Part shown: piece by piece, positions 35,894 to 43,237 of the stretch
Layout of the letters: each line of letters opens with the position of its first letter
Position numbering within the stretch: position 1 is the stretch's first letter
Assembly: GCA_029213165.1 (NCBI GenBank)
Contig: JARGNO010000019.1
Coordinates: forward strand, 21,239-64,475
Source of the DNA: Minwuia sp.
GTDB taxonomy: Bacteria > Pseudomonadota > Alphaproteobacteria > Minwuiales > Minwuiaceae
DNA: 43,237 bases
Reading direction: 5' to 3'
The notes under the pieces: generated by a model
The model's database searches: none
What the model was told of the DNA's origin: nothing
The model's input: the letters and a program-made list of their open reading frames with translations, nothing else
Program-made: the position numbers and the translations under genes

Positions 35894-35916
35894 CATATTT
35901 GCACAAGAGTTGCGCA
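35894..35916 (+). promoter_or_regulatory. Candidate NtrC binding site and promoter region of dusB-ntrBC
   Basis: TGCACAAGAGTTGCGCA (35900-35916) is a near-perfect 17-base palindrome with seven-base arms differing at one pair. It matches the enteric NtrC site TGCACCA-N3-TGGTGCA at 11 of 14 fixed positions. A -10-like CATATT (35894-35899) touches it. The site is centred about 30 bases before the dusB ATG, a place suited to repression of the operon by its own product. A TTGCAC-N5-TTGC stretch here also resembles sigma-54 sites but lacks the essential GG. Confidence 0.45.
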
Positions 35917-35937
35917 CCATTGGCGATTGAGTGATTT

Positions 35938-36933
35938 ATGAGCATTTTCATCGGGCAGCACCAGATCAGCGATCCGGTTCTGCTTGCGCCGATGTCGGGT
36001 ATCACGGACGCACCCTTCCGCCGGATGGTGAAGCGCTTTGGTGTCGGGCTGGCCTTTGCGGAAATGGTTGCAGGTCGGCATGTCCTGAGTGGCCAGGACC
36101 GCACCAACCGGATGCTTCGCCATGACGGCAGTGGCGTTCAGGCAATCCAGATTGCCGGCCGCGACCCGGCGATCATGGCCGACGCCGCGCGTTTCGTGGT
36201 GGATCAGGGCGCAGACATCGTCGATATCAACATGGGCTGTCCCGCCAAGCAGGTCACCGGCGGCTATGCCGGTTCGGCACTGATGCGCGATCTTGATCAG
36301 GCGCGCAGGATCATCGCCGCCGTGGCGGGTGCATCGCGGGTTCCGGTGACGCTGAAGATGCGTACCGGCTGGGACGATGCGTCACGCAATGCCCCCGAAC
36401 TGGCCCGCATCGCCGAGGATCTGGGGGTGCAGATGATTACCGTTCACGGACGCACCCGGTGCCAGTTCTACAAGGGACGGGCAGACTGGCGGTTCATTTC
36501 CGACGTGAAGCAGGCGGTAAGGATTCCGGTTGTTGCGAACGGCGACATCACGACGGTCGCGGACGCGCAGACTTGCCTGGAACAATCGGGTGCGGATGGC
36601 GTCATGATCGGACGCGGTGCACAGGGGCGGCCCTGGTTCCCGGCACAGGTGATCGCGGCCTTGCAGGGGCAGGCATTCACGTTGCCCACGATCCCGGAAA
36701 TCGGTGAATTGCTGCTGGCACACTACCGCGACCTGATCGACAGCGGCGACACATGGCCAATGGTGCGTATCGCGCGCAAGCACCTCGGCTGGTATGCCGC
36801 GCATCTGGATGATCCCCGTGCCTTCCGGACTGAAGTGATGACGGCGGAGGATCCGGAAGTCGTGCTGGATGCCATAGATCGGCATTTTTCTGTCGGGACC
36901 GATCTGTCAGTCTCGCAGGCCAGGGCTGCATGA
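35938..36933 (+). CDS. dusB: tRNA-dihydrouridine synthase DusB (NifR3)
   Basis: A 331-residue FMN enzyme that reduces uridine to dihydrouridine in tRNA. Family features are LLAPMSGITDAPFRRMVKRF near residue 15, the catalytic cysteine C101 in DINMGCPAKQV, VHGRTRCQFYKG, and the FMN phosphate site VVANGDI..GADGVMIGRGAQG. In alphaproteobacteria this gene, once called nifR3, regularly heads the ntrBC operon. It ends in an ATGA overlap with ntrB. The candidate NtrC site upstream suggests autoregulation. Confidence 0.96.
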   Translation: MSIFIGQHQISDPVLLAPMSGITDAPFRRMVKRFGVGLAFAEMVAGRHVLSGQDRTNRMLRHDGSGVQAIQIAGRDPAIMADAARFVVDQGADIVDINMGCPAKQVTGGYAGSALMRDLDQARRIIAAVAGASRVPVTLKMRTGWDDASRNAPELARIAEDLGVQMITVHGRTRCQFYKGRADWRFISDVKQAVRIPVVANGDITTVADAQTCLEQSGADGVMIGRGAQGRPWFPAQVIAALQGQAFTLPTIPEIGELLLAHYRDLIDSGDTWPMVRIARKHLGWYAAHLDDPRAFRTEVMTAEDPEVVLDAIDRHFSVGTDLSVSQARAA

Positions 36934-38018
36934 TGGCCCGCATAGACGCCTCCGCCATTCTCGACACGATCCCCGATCCGATACTTGTTGCGGGCAAGGG
37001 AGGGGCAATCCTGCGGGCGAACCCGGCGGCCGAGGAATTCTTCGGCATGGGGCAGGCGGCACTGAAGAAGAACCGCCTGCAGGACATCATTCCCTTCGGC
37101 AGCCCGATGCTTTCGCTGTTCGAGCAGATCCAGTACGGGACGGGCGCGGTCTCCGAGTACGGCATTCTGCTTGGCGGTGCCCGGACTGAGGTAAAGACAG
37201 TCAACATCAAGCTGTCACCGCTGCATGACGATTCCGGTGCTGTCGTGATCCAGATCGACGAGCGCTCCATGGCGTCGAAGATGGACCAGTCGCTTGTCCA
37301 TCGCGGTGCGGCTCGGGCCGTCACCGGCATGGCGGCCGTTCTGGCGCATGAGGTCAAGAACCCGCTGTCCGGCATCCGCGGCGCGGCGCAGTTGCTCGAA
37401 ACCAGCGCATCGGAGGAAGACCGGGACCTGACCCGCCTGATTGTCGATGAGGTGGGGCGTATCGTGGCTCTGGTGGATCGCATGGAGGCTTTCTCCAGCC
37501 CCAGCCCGCTGGAAGGCGAGCCTGTGAACATCCATGAGGTGCTGGAGCGTGTTCGCCGCCTGGCCGAGAACGGTTTCGCATCCCACGTGAAGATCATCGA
37601 AAACTATGATCCCTCACTTCCGATGATTCCCGGCGACAAGGACCAACTGATCCAGGTGTTCCTGAACCTGGTGAAGAACGCGGCCGAGGCCGTGCCCGCC
37701 AAGAAGGGTGAGATTCACCTGAACACCGCCTATCGCCACGGTGTGCGGCTTGCCTTGCCGGGCAGCAGGGAACGAATCCAGTTGCCGCTTGAGGTCACCG
37801 TTTCCGACAATGGTGACGGCATTCCCGAAGACCTGAGACCGAACCTGTTTGACCCCTTCGTCTCGACCCGTCCTGGCGGCACCGGGCTGGGGCTTGCGCT
37901 TGTTGCCAAGATCGTTGGTGACCATGGCGGCATCGTTGAGGCCGACAACATGGCCCGGGGTGCGCGTTTCAGGGTTCATCTGCCCGTCGTTCAGAACAGA
38001 GAGAAGAAAAAGCGATGA
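36930..38018 (+). CDS. ntrB: Nitrogen regulation sensor histidine kinase NtrB (GlnL)
   Basis: A 362-residue cytoplasmic kinase with no membrane helix. It phosphorylates NtrC under nitrogen limitation and is steered by PII proteins. A PAS domain (about residues 5-115, [20 protein letters not shown]) precedes the HisKA region with H140 ([20 protein letters not shown]). The ATPase domain shows [20 protein letters not shown] and GGTGLGLAL. It overlaps dusB upstream and ntrC downstream, both by ATGA, so the three are translated in a coupled way. Confidence 0.97.
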   Translation: MMARIDASAILDTIPDPILVAGKGGAILRANPAAEEFFGMGQAALKKNRLQDIIPFGSPMLSLFEQIQYGTGAVSEYGILLGGARTEVKTVNIKLSPLHDDSGAVVIQIDERSMASKMDQSLVHRGAARAVTGMAAVLAHEVKNPLSGIRGAAQLLETSASEEDRDLTRLIVDEVGRIVALVDRMEAFSSPSPLEGEPVNIHEVLERVRRLAENGFASHVKIIENYDPSLPMIPGDKDQLIQVFLNLVKNAAEAVPAKKGEIHLNTAYRHGVRLALPGSRERIQLPLEVTVSDNGDGIPEDLRPNLFDPFVSTRPGGTGLGLALVAKIVGDHGGIVEADNMARGARFRVHLPVVQNREKKKR

Positions 38019-39460
38019 CACCAGCGTCCATCCTCGTTGCCGACGATGACCGTGGTATCCGGACCGTGCTGAACCAGGCCCTGGGACGCGCGGGGTACGA
38101 TGTACGCTCGACCGGCAATGCCTCGACACTGTGGCGCTGGGTCTCGGATGGGGCAGGGGATCTGGTGATCACGGACGTGGTGATGCCCGATGAGAGCGGG
38201 CTCGATCTGCTGCCACGCGTGAAGAAGCTGCGACCAGACCTGCCTGTTGTGGTCATGAGTGCCCGCAACACCCTGCTGACGGCGGTCAAGGCAACGGAGC
38301 GCGGCGCGTACGAATACCTGCCGAAACCCTTCGACCTGAAGGAACTGCTGACCATCGTCGACCGGGCGTTGAGTTCGCCTGCCGGAACCGGCGGTGACGC
38401 GGGGATCGAGGGCGAGGAGGCAATGCCCCTGATCGGGCGATCTCCGGCGATGCAGGAAATCTATCGCGTCATGGCGCGTCTGATGACGACTGACCTGACC
38501 GTGATGATCACGGGTGAATCGGGTACCGGCAAGGAACTGGTGGCCCGGGCACTGCACGAATACGGCAAGCGCCGCAATGGCCCGTTCGTTGCCATCAACA
38601 TGGCAGCGATCCCGCGCGAACTGATCGAAAGCGAACTCTTCGGGCACGAGAAGGGCTCCTTCACCGGTGCATTGCAGAAAAGCTCCGGCAGGTTCGAGCA
38701 GGCGGACGGCGGCACCCTGTTCCTGGACGAGATCGGCGACATGCCACTGGAGGCACAGACCCGATTGCTGCGTGTGCTGCAGCAGGGCGAGTACACGACT
38801 GTCGGCGGGCGCACCTCCATCCGTACCGATGTCCGTATCGTCGCCGCAACGAACCGCGATCTCAGGGTCCAGATCGGCCAGGGTCTCTTTCGGGAGGATC
38901 TCTACTACCGGCTGAATGTTGTGCCGATCCGTCTGCCGCCGCTGCGGGAGCGGTCGGAGGATATTTCCGACCTGATCCGCCACTTCCTCAATCGCGCGTC
39001 GGAAGAGGGGCTGCCCTCCAAGACCGTGGACCGGGACGCCATGAACCGCCTGATCAGCTACCGCTGGCCCGGCAACGTGCGCGAACTCGAGAACCTCGTC
39101 CGGCGCTTTGCCGCGCTCTATTCCGACGAGACCATCACGGTCGACATCGTGGAGCGAGAACTGGCCGATCCGCTGCCGTCACCTGCGGAGGAATACAATC
39201 CGGCTTCCGAAAGCCTGGGGTCCGCCATCGAATATCACCTCTCCCAGTACTTCACGGCGCATGGGGAGGACCTTCCCCCCGCCGGACTGTATGACCGGGT
39301 ATTGCGCGAGATGGAAAAGCCACTGATCAACCTGGCTCTGGCCGCAACCCGGGGCAACCAGTTGCGGGCAGCGGATCTTCTGGGCCTGAACCGGAACACC
39401 TTGCGCAAGAAGATCCGGGAGCTGGATATCCGCGTGGTTCGCGGTGCCGGGTTCGACTGA
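38015..39460 (+). CDS. ntrC: Nitrogen regulation response regulator NtrC (GlnG)
   Basis: A 481-residue sigma-54 activator. The receiver domain carries phospho-acceptor D54 ([13 protein letters not shown]). The AAA+ domain has Walker A GESGTGKE (167-174), the sigma-54-contacting loop GSFTGA (214-219, a serine variant of GAFTGA), Walker [12 protein letters not shown] (from 232) and [13 protein letters not shown]. The C-terminal Fis-type helix-turn-helix is [20 protein letters not shown]. Phosphorylated by NtrB, it activates nitrogen-scavenging genes. Confidence 0.97.
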   Translation: MTPASILVADDDRGIRTVLNQALGRAGYDVRSTGNASTLWRWVSDGAGDLVITDVVMPDESGLDLLPRVKKLRPDLPVVVMSARNTLLTAVKATERGAYEYLPKPFDLKELLTIVDRALSSPAGTGGDAGIEGEEAMPLIGRSPAMQEIYRVMARLMTTDLTVMITGESGTGKELVARALHEYGKRRNGPFVAINMAAIPRELIESELFGHEKGSFTGALQKSSGRFEQADGGTLFLDEIGDMPLEAQTRLLRVLQQGEYTTVGGRTSIRTDVRIVAATNRDLRVQIGQGLFREDLYYRLNVVPIRLPPLRERSEDISDLIRHFLNRASEEGLPSKTVDRDAMNRLISYRWPGNVRELENLVRRFAALYSDETITVDIVERELADPLPSPAEEYNPASESLGSAIEYHLSQYFTAHGEDLPPAGLYDRVLREMEKPLINLALAATRGNQLRAADLLGLNRNTLRKKIRELDIRVVRGAGFD

Positions 39461-39466
39461 TCTTGC

Positions 39467-39492
39467 GGGGCTGGACCGAAGACATCAGCCCC
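39467..39492 (+). terminator. Intercistronic hairpin after ntrC
   Basis: GGGGCTG (39467-39473) pairs perfectly with CAGCCCC (39486-39492) around a 12-base loop, starting six bases after the ntrC stop. No T run follows. It separates the ntrBC transcript from the ntrY promoter candidate immediately downstream. Confidence 0.4.
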
Positions 39493-39493
39493 C

Positions 39494-39523
39494 CTGACGC
39501 CCGCGGCCAAGCTGGCCTATAGT
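39494..39523 (+). promoter_or_regulatory. Candidate sigma-70 promoter of ntrYX
   Basis: CTGACG (39494-39499) and TATAGT (39518-39523), 18 bases apart, match the -35 consensus at four and the -10 consensus at five of six positions. The start site would fall near 39530, giving a leader of about 28 bases before the ntrY ATG at 39558. Together with the hairpin before it, this suggests ntrYX has its own promoter. Confidence 0.45.
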
Positions 39524-39557
39524 CCGGGACGTGTTGAGGCACTGATTCCGGAAACCC

Positions 39558-41876
39558 ATGACCGCGCCCGCCCAAGAATCCAGGACACCTGCCCTGATCC
39601 GCCTGCGCAACAGGATGCTGGATCTGGAGGTCGGACGTCTGGGCGCGTTCGGGCTTGCCGCGCTGGCGCTTGGGGCCGGTGCCGCCACCTATGCCACGCT
39701 GTTCCGAACCGAGGCCCCCTTGCAGAGCGTGGCGGAGCTGCCGCCACTGCTGATCATCTTCGATGTGCTGGTACTGGTGCTGCTGGTCGTCGTCATCGTT
39801 GCGCGCGTATGGCGCATCTGGCGCGCGCAGCGGGCAGGCAAGGCCGGTGCCGCATTGCACATGCGCCTGGCGAGCCTTTTCGCCGCTGCGGCAGTGGTCC
39901 CGGCGCTGCTGGTCGCGGGGTTCTCGACCCTGTTCTTCGACCTGCGGCTGGAGGGCTGGTTCAGCGAGCGGGCGCAGCAGGCGGTGGCCGAATCGGTCGC
40001 GGTTGCGGAATCGCTGATAACCGAACACCGCGCCACCATTCGCGCCGATGCCCTGGCCATGGCACAGGACCTCAACCGTGTCGCCGGATCCGTGCAGGAC
40101 AACCGCAACCTGCTGAACCGCGTCGTCAGTGCACAGGCAGGCGCGCGCGGGTTGAGCGAGGCCATTGTCTTCGACCGCAGTGGAACCATTCTGGCCCAGA
40201 CCAGCCTGAGTTCCACCGGCCTCGCCGATCAGGTGCCCCTGTCGGCGATTGACGAGGCGGACCGGGGCGATGTCGTGATGCTGTCCGACACCTCCAATGC
40301 CCTGTCGCCCAGTACGCTGACCGGATTGCCCGACGACAAGTCCGCTGCGCTGATCCTGCTCGATGGCTTCATTGGTGCCTATCAGGTCTATCTCTATGTC
40401 GGACGGTTCGTGGAGCCACGGGTGGCCGCCCAGGTTCAACGCGCGCGCCAGGCAGCGGAAGACTATCAGCGGCTCGCGGCCCAGCGGTTCGGCTTCGAAC
40501 TGACCTTCTTCCTGATGTTCGTTGTGGTCACGGTCCTGCTGATGCTCGCGGCTGTCTGGCTGGCGCTGACCTTTTCAACGCGCATGTCCCGGCGGCTCGG
40601 TGGTGTCGTGGTTGCCGCCGAGCGGGTGCGTGAGGGCGATCTGGCCGCGCGCGTCGTCAATACCGGGGAAGACGACGAGATCGAAACCCTGGGCCGGACC
40701 TTCAACCGGATGGCCCGGCAGATCGAGAACCAGCAGGCCGAGCTGCAACTGGCCAACCGGACACTGGATGAGCGGCGACGGTTCATGGAAACCGTGCTCG
40801 CCGGTGTCACCGCTGGCGTGATCGGGTTGGACACACGCGGATTCATCGACGTGCCCAACAGATCCGCCAGTCGCCTGCTCGACCTGTCGCAATCCGACAT
40901 GGTCGGACGGCATCTGGACGAGGCCGTGCCAGAGATGGCTGATCTTCTGCGTGATGCGACTGACCGGCCAAGCCGGGTCGCGGAGGGCGAGATCAGCATC
41001 AGCCGCGAAGGCATGTCGAAGACATTCTTCGTTCGTGTCGGTGCCGAACGCCGCAACAGCGAGGTACTGGGCTATGTCGTCACCTTCGACGATATCACCG
41101 ACCTTGTTTCGGCCCAGCGCATGGCGGTCTGGGCTGACGTCGCCCGCCGCATTGCGCATGAGATCCGCAACCCGCTGACACCGATCCAGCTCTCGGCAGA
41201 ACGCCTGAAACGCAAGTACCTCAAGCAGATACAGACCGATCCGGAAATATTCGTTCAATGTACCGACACCATTGTCAGGCAGGTCGGCGACATCGGCCGG
41301 ATGATCGAGGAGTTCTCGGCCTTCGCCCGAATGCCGGCCCCGGTCTTCCGCCCCGAAGATCTGGCCGAACTGATACGGCAGTCGGCATTTGCGGCTGAGG
41401 TCGCCAATCCCGACATCGCATACGAACTTGATCTGGAGCCCCTCGAATCACCGCTGACCTGTGATCGCAGACAGGTCGCCCAGGTGCTCACGAATGTCCT
41501 GAAGAACGCATCGGAGGCCATTTCGGGCCATCAGAATGCCACTGAGGCAGGGCGGATACGGGTGACACTGAAATGCCACAATGATGTCGCGGTGATAGCA
41601 GTCACGGACAATGGTATTGGACTCCCCGAAACCGCGCGGGAGCGCTTGACCGAGCCCTATGTGACCACAAGAGATAAGGGTACCGGGTTGGGCCTGGCGA
41701 TCGTTCGCAAGATCATGGAGGAGCACTCCGGGGTGTTGCAGATCGGCGATGCACCCGACGGACAGGGGGCAGAGATCCGACTCTGCTTCCCGTTGAGGCT
41801 GGCCGCGCAGGAAAGCGACGCGGGCAAACAGGATTTGAGGGTATTGGCGACCGATGGACATACTGATCGTCGATGA
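39558..41876 (+). CDS. ntrY: Membrane sensor histidine kinase NtrY
   Basis: A 772-residue sensor kinase, partner of NtrX, linked to nitrogen and redox control. Helices lie at about 28-50, 65-87, 105-128 and 313-338, with a periplasmic domain of roughly 185 residues between the last two. HAMP (about 340-395) and PAS (about 405-515) domains follow, then HisKA with H534 (RRIAHEIRNPLTPIQLSAER) and the ATPase domain (NVLKNASEAI, DNGIGLPE, GTGLGLAI). The layout and length are those of alphaproteobacterial NtrY. Its last 23 bases overlap the start of ntrX. Confidence 0.96.
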   Translation: MTAPAQESRTPALIRLRNRMLDLEVGRLGAFGLAALALGAGAATYATLFRTEAPLQSVAELPPLLIIFDVLVLVLLVVVIVARVWRIWRAQRAGKAGAALHMRLASLFAAAAVVPALLVAGFSTLFFDLRLEGWFSERAQQAVAESVAVAESLITEHRATIRADALAMAQDLNRVAGSVQDNRNLLNRVVSAQAGARGLSEAIVFDRSGTILAQTSLSSTGLADQVPLSAIDEADRGDVVMLSDTSNALSPSTLTGLPDDKSAALILLDGFIGAYQVYLYVGRFVEPRVAAQVQRARQAAEDYQRLAAQRFGFELTFFLMFVVVTVLLMLAAVWLALTFSTRMSRRLGGVVVAAERVREGDLAARVVNTGEDDEIETLGRTFNRMARQIENQQAELQLANRTLDERRRFMETVLAGVTAGVIGLDTRGFIDVPNRSASRLLDLSQSDMVGRHLDEAVPEMADLLRDATDRPSRVAEGEISISREGMSKTFFVRVGAERRNSEVLGYVVTFDDITDLVSAQRMAVWADVARRIAHEIRNPLTPIQLSAERLKRKYLKQIQTDPEIFVQCTDTIVRQVGDIGRMIEEFSAFARMPAPVFRPEDLAELIRQSAFAAEVANPDIAYELDLEPLESPLTCDRRQVAQVLTNVLKNASEAISGHQNATEAGRIRVTLKCHNDVAVIAVTDNGIGLPETARERLTEPYVTTRDKGTGLGLAIVRKIMEEHSGVLQIGDAPDGQGAEIRLCFPLRLAAQESDAGKQDLRVLATDGHTDRR

Positions 41877-43237
41877 TGAAGCCGACATCCGGGAACTTGT
41901 TTCCGGAATCCTGGAGGATGAGGGTTACGTCACGCGGGTGGCCGGCAATGCTGATGAGGCCCTGGCCGCTGTCAGCGAACGTGCGCCTTCAATGGTCATT
42001 CTGGATATCTGGCTGCAGGGCAGTCGACTGGACGGGCTGGAGATCCTTGAGGCGATCCAGCAGATGGCCCCCGAGACGCCGATCGTGATGATCAGCGGCC
42101 ATGGCACCATCGAGACCGCGGTTGCCGCCATTCAGCTTGGCGCCTACGACTTCATCGAGAAACCGTTCAAGGCTGACCGCCTGACACTGATCGTCGAGCG
42201 CGCGCTGGAAGCCACCCGTCTGCGGCAGGAGAATGCGGAACTGCTTACACGGGCAGGGCGCAACACCGACCTGATCGGCGCGTCGGCCCCCATGACCGCG
42301 CTGCGCAGCGAGATCGAGCGTGTGGCCCCGACCAACAGCCGCGTCATGGTTTCCGGACCGCCGGGCAGCGGCAAGGAAGTGGTCGCGCGCAACCTGCACA
42401 ATCTGTCGCGCCGCTCCGGTGGTCCGTTCATCGTGGTCAGTGCAGCCACCATCGAACCGGACCGCATGGAACTTGAGCTGTTCGGAGAGGAGGCGCGGCA
42501 GGAAACGACCGGCAAGCCCCGCAAGATCGGGCTGCTGGAACGCGCCCATGGGGGAACACTCTTCCTCGATGAAGTCTCCGACATGCCCGTGCAGACCCAG
42601 AACAAGATACTGCGCGTATTGCTGGACCAGACGTTCCAGCGCATTGGTGGCAGCCGCCCGGTCAATGTCGATGTCCGTGTCATCTCATCGACCAGTCGTG
42701 ATCTGCCGCAACTGGTGGAGGATGGCCTGTTTCGCGGTGACCTGTTTCACCGACTGAATGTCGTGCCCATCAACGTCCCGCCGCTCCGCCGGGTGCGGGA
42801 GGACATTCCCGCGCTGGTCGACTATTTCATGCAGCGCACGGCGGACAACTCCGGACTCGCACCGCGACCGGTCGCCGAGGCGGCAATCGCCGCACTGCAG
42901 GCCTGTGACTGGCCTGGCAATGCGCGCCAGTTGCGTAATGTTGTGGAACGGCTGCTGATCATGGCACCCGGCGAATCCAGATCCCCGATTACCCTGGAAA
43001 TGCTGCCGCAGGACATCACCAATCCGGCAGCGGCAACGCTTCGCCCCGATACGGGTCAGGAGATCATGTCCCTGCCACTCCGGGAGGCGCGGGAGATCTT
43101 CGAGCGTGAATATCTGCTGTCCCAGATCGACCGGTTCGGCGGCAATGTCACCAAGACGGCAGCGTTCGTGGGCATGGAACGTTCTGCCCTGCACAGGAAG
43201 CTTAAACTGCTTGGTGTCACCTCGGAGCGTGGCCGCT
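41854..43237 (+). CDS. ntrX: Response regulator NtrX, 3' end beyond the window
   Basis: The ATG at 41854 (MDILIVDDEADIRELVSGIL) opens a frame that runs to the edge for 461 codons without a stop; family members are about 450 to 470 residues, so nearly all is present. The receiver phospho-acceptor is D51 (VILDIWL). The AAA+ domain has Walker A GPPGSGKE (168-175) and Walker [12 protein letters not shown] (from 233). In place of the GAFTGA loop it reads FGEEARQETTG, so contact with sigma-54 is doubtful. A Fis-type helix-turn-helix ends the visible part (GGNVTKTAAFVGMERSALHR). It overlaps ntrY by 23 bases. Confidence 0.95.
   Translation, partial: MDILIVDDEADIRELVSGILEDEGYVTRVAGNADEALAAVSERAPSMVILDIWLQGSRLDGLEILEAIQQMAPETPIVMISGHGTIETAVAAIQLGAYDFIEKPFKADRLTLIVERALEATRLRQENAELLTRAGRNTDLIGASAPMTALRSEIERVAPTNSRVMVSGPPGSGKEVVARNLHNLSRRSGGPFIVVSAATIEPDRMELELFGEEARQETTGKPRKIGLLERAHGGTLFLDEVSDMPVQTQNKILRVLLDQTFQRIGGSRPVNVDVRVISSTSRDLPQLVEDGLFRGDLFHRLNVVPINVPPLRRVREDIPALVDYFMQRTADNSGLAPRPVAEAAIAALQACDWPGNARQLRNVVERLLIMAPGESRSPITLEMLPQDITNPAAATLRPDTGQEIMSLPLREAREIFEREYLLSQIDRFGGNVTKTAAFVGMERSALHRKLKLLGVTSERGR

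Overview
The window looks like chromosomal DNA of a free-living, flagellated, high-GC alphaproteobacterium, most likely a Rhodospirillales-type lineage. The best markers are the block ispDF - pgpA - cinA divergent from dusB - ntrB - ntrC - ntrY - ntrX, the fused IspD-IspF enzyme, and kinase cores of the alphaproteobacterial SHELRTPLNAI type. I see no rRNA, tRNA, insertion sequence, integrase, phage gene or CRISPR array, and nothing that looks recently acquired. The genus is not identifiable by eye.

Layout. (1) 1-2274, leftward: the end of a flagellar operon, flgK then the start of flgL. (2) 2573-3715: an orphan Rieske oxygenase. (3) 3857-7282: two convergent membrane histidine kinases with no response regulator. 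(4) 7449-15067, rightward: a MarR-GNAT fusion coupled to an EamA exporter, a secreted protein of unknown function, a large MscS-type channel and a lone molybdopterin oxidoreductase. (5) 15037-23175: a TetR regulator, then a five-gene peptide-type ABC importer whose last ATPase is fused in frame to a short-chain dehydrogenase, then a dienelactone-hydrolase/NTF2-like fusion. (6) 23207-29257, leftward: YihY, a membrane acyltransferase with an SGNH domain, methylmalonate-semialdehyde dehydrogenase, HupE and an unrecognised membrane partner. (7) 29393-33631, rightward: fabI, aroC, an AhpD-like protein and sppA. (8) 33632-35780, leftward: ispDF, pgpA and cinA, joined by start/stop overlaps. (9) 35938-43237, rightward: dusB and the ntrBC and ntrYX nitrogen-control genes, with ntrX running off the end.

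How they fit together. Blocks 7 to 9 are housekeeping and conserved. Blocks 4 and 5 are the accessory part. Block 4 opens with a compact sense-modify-export unit (MarR-GNAT plus EamA). Block 5 resembles an uptake and breakdown cluster for an unknown small substrate (TetR, ABC importer, SDR, hydrolase). The most unusual object is the 520-residue ABC-ATPase/SDR fusion at 20332-21894: it keeps a ribosome site and ATG at the junction, and its SDR half has leucine where the catalytic tyrosine should be. No gap exceeds 300 bases; the two largest (2275-2572 and 15721-16015) are described as features.
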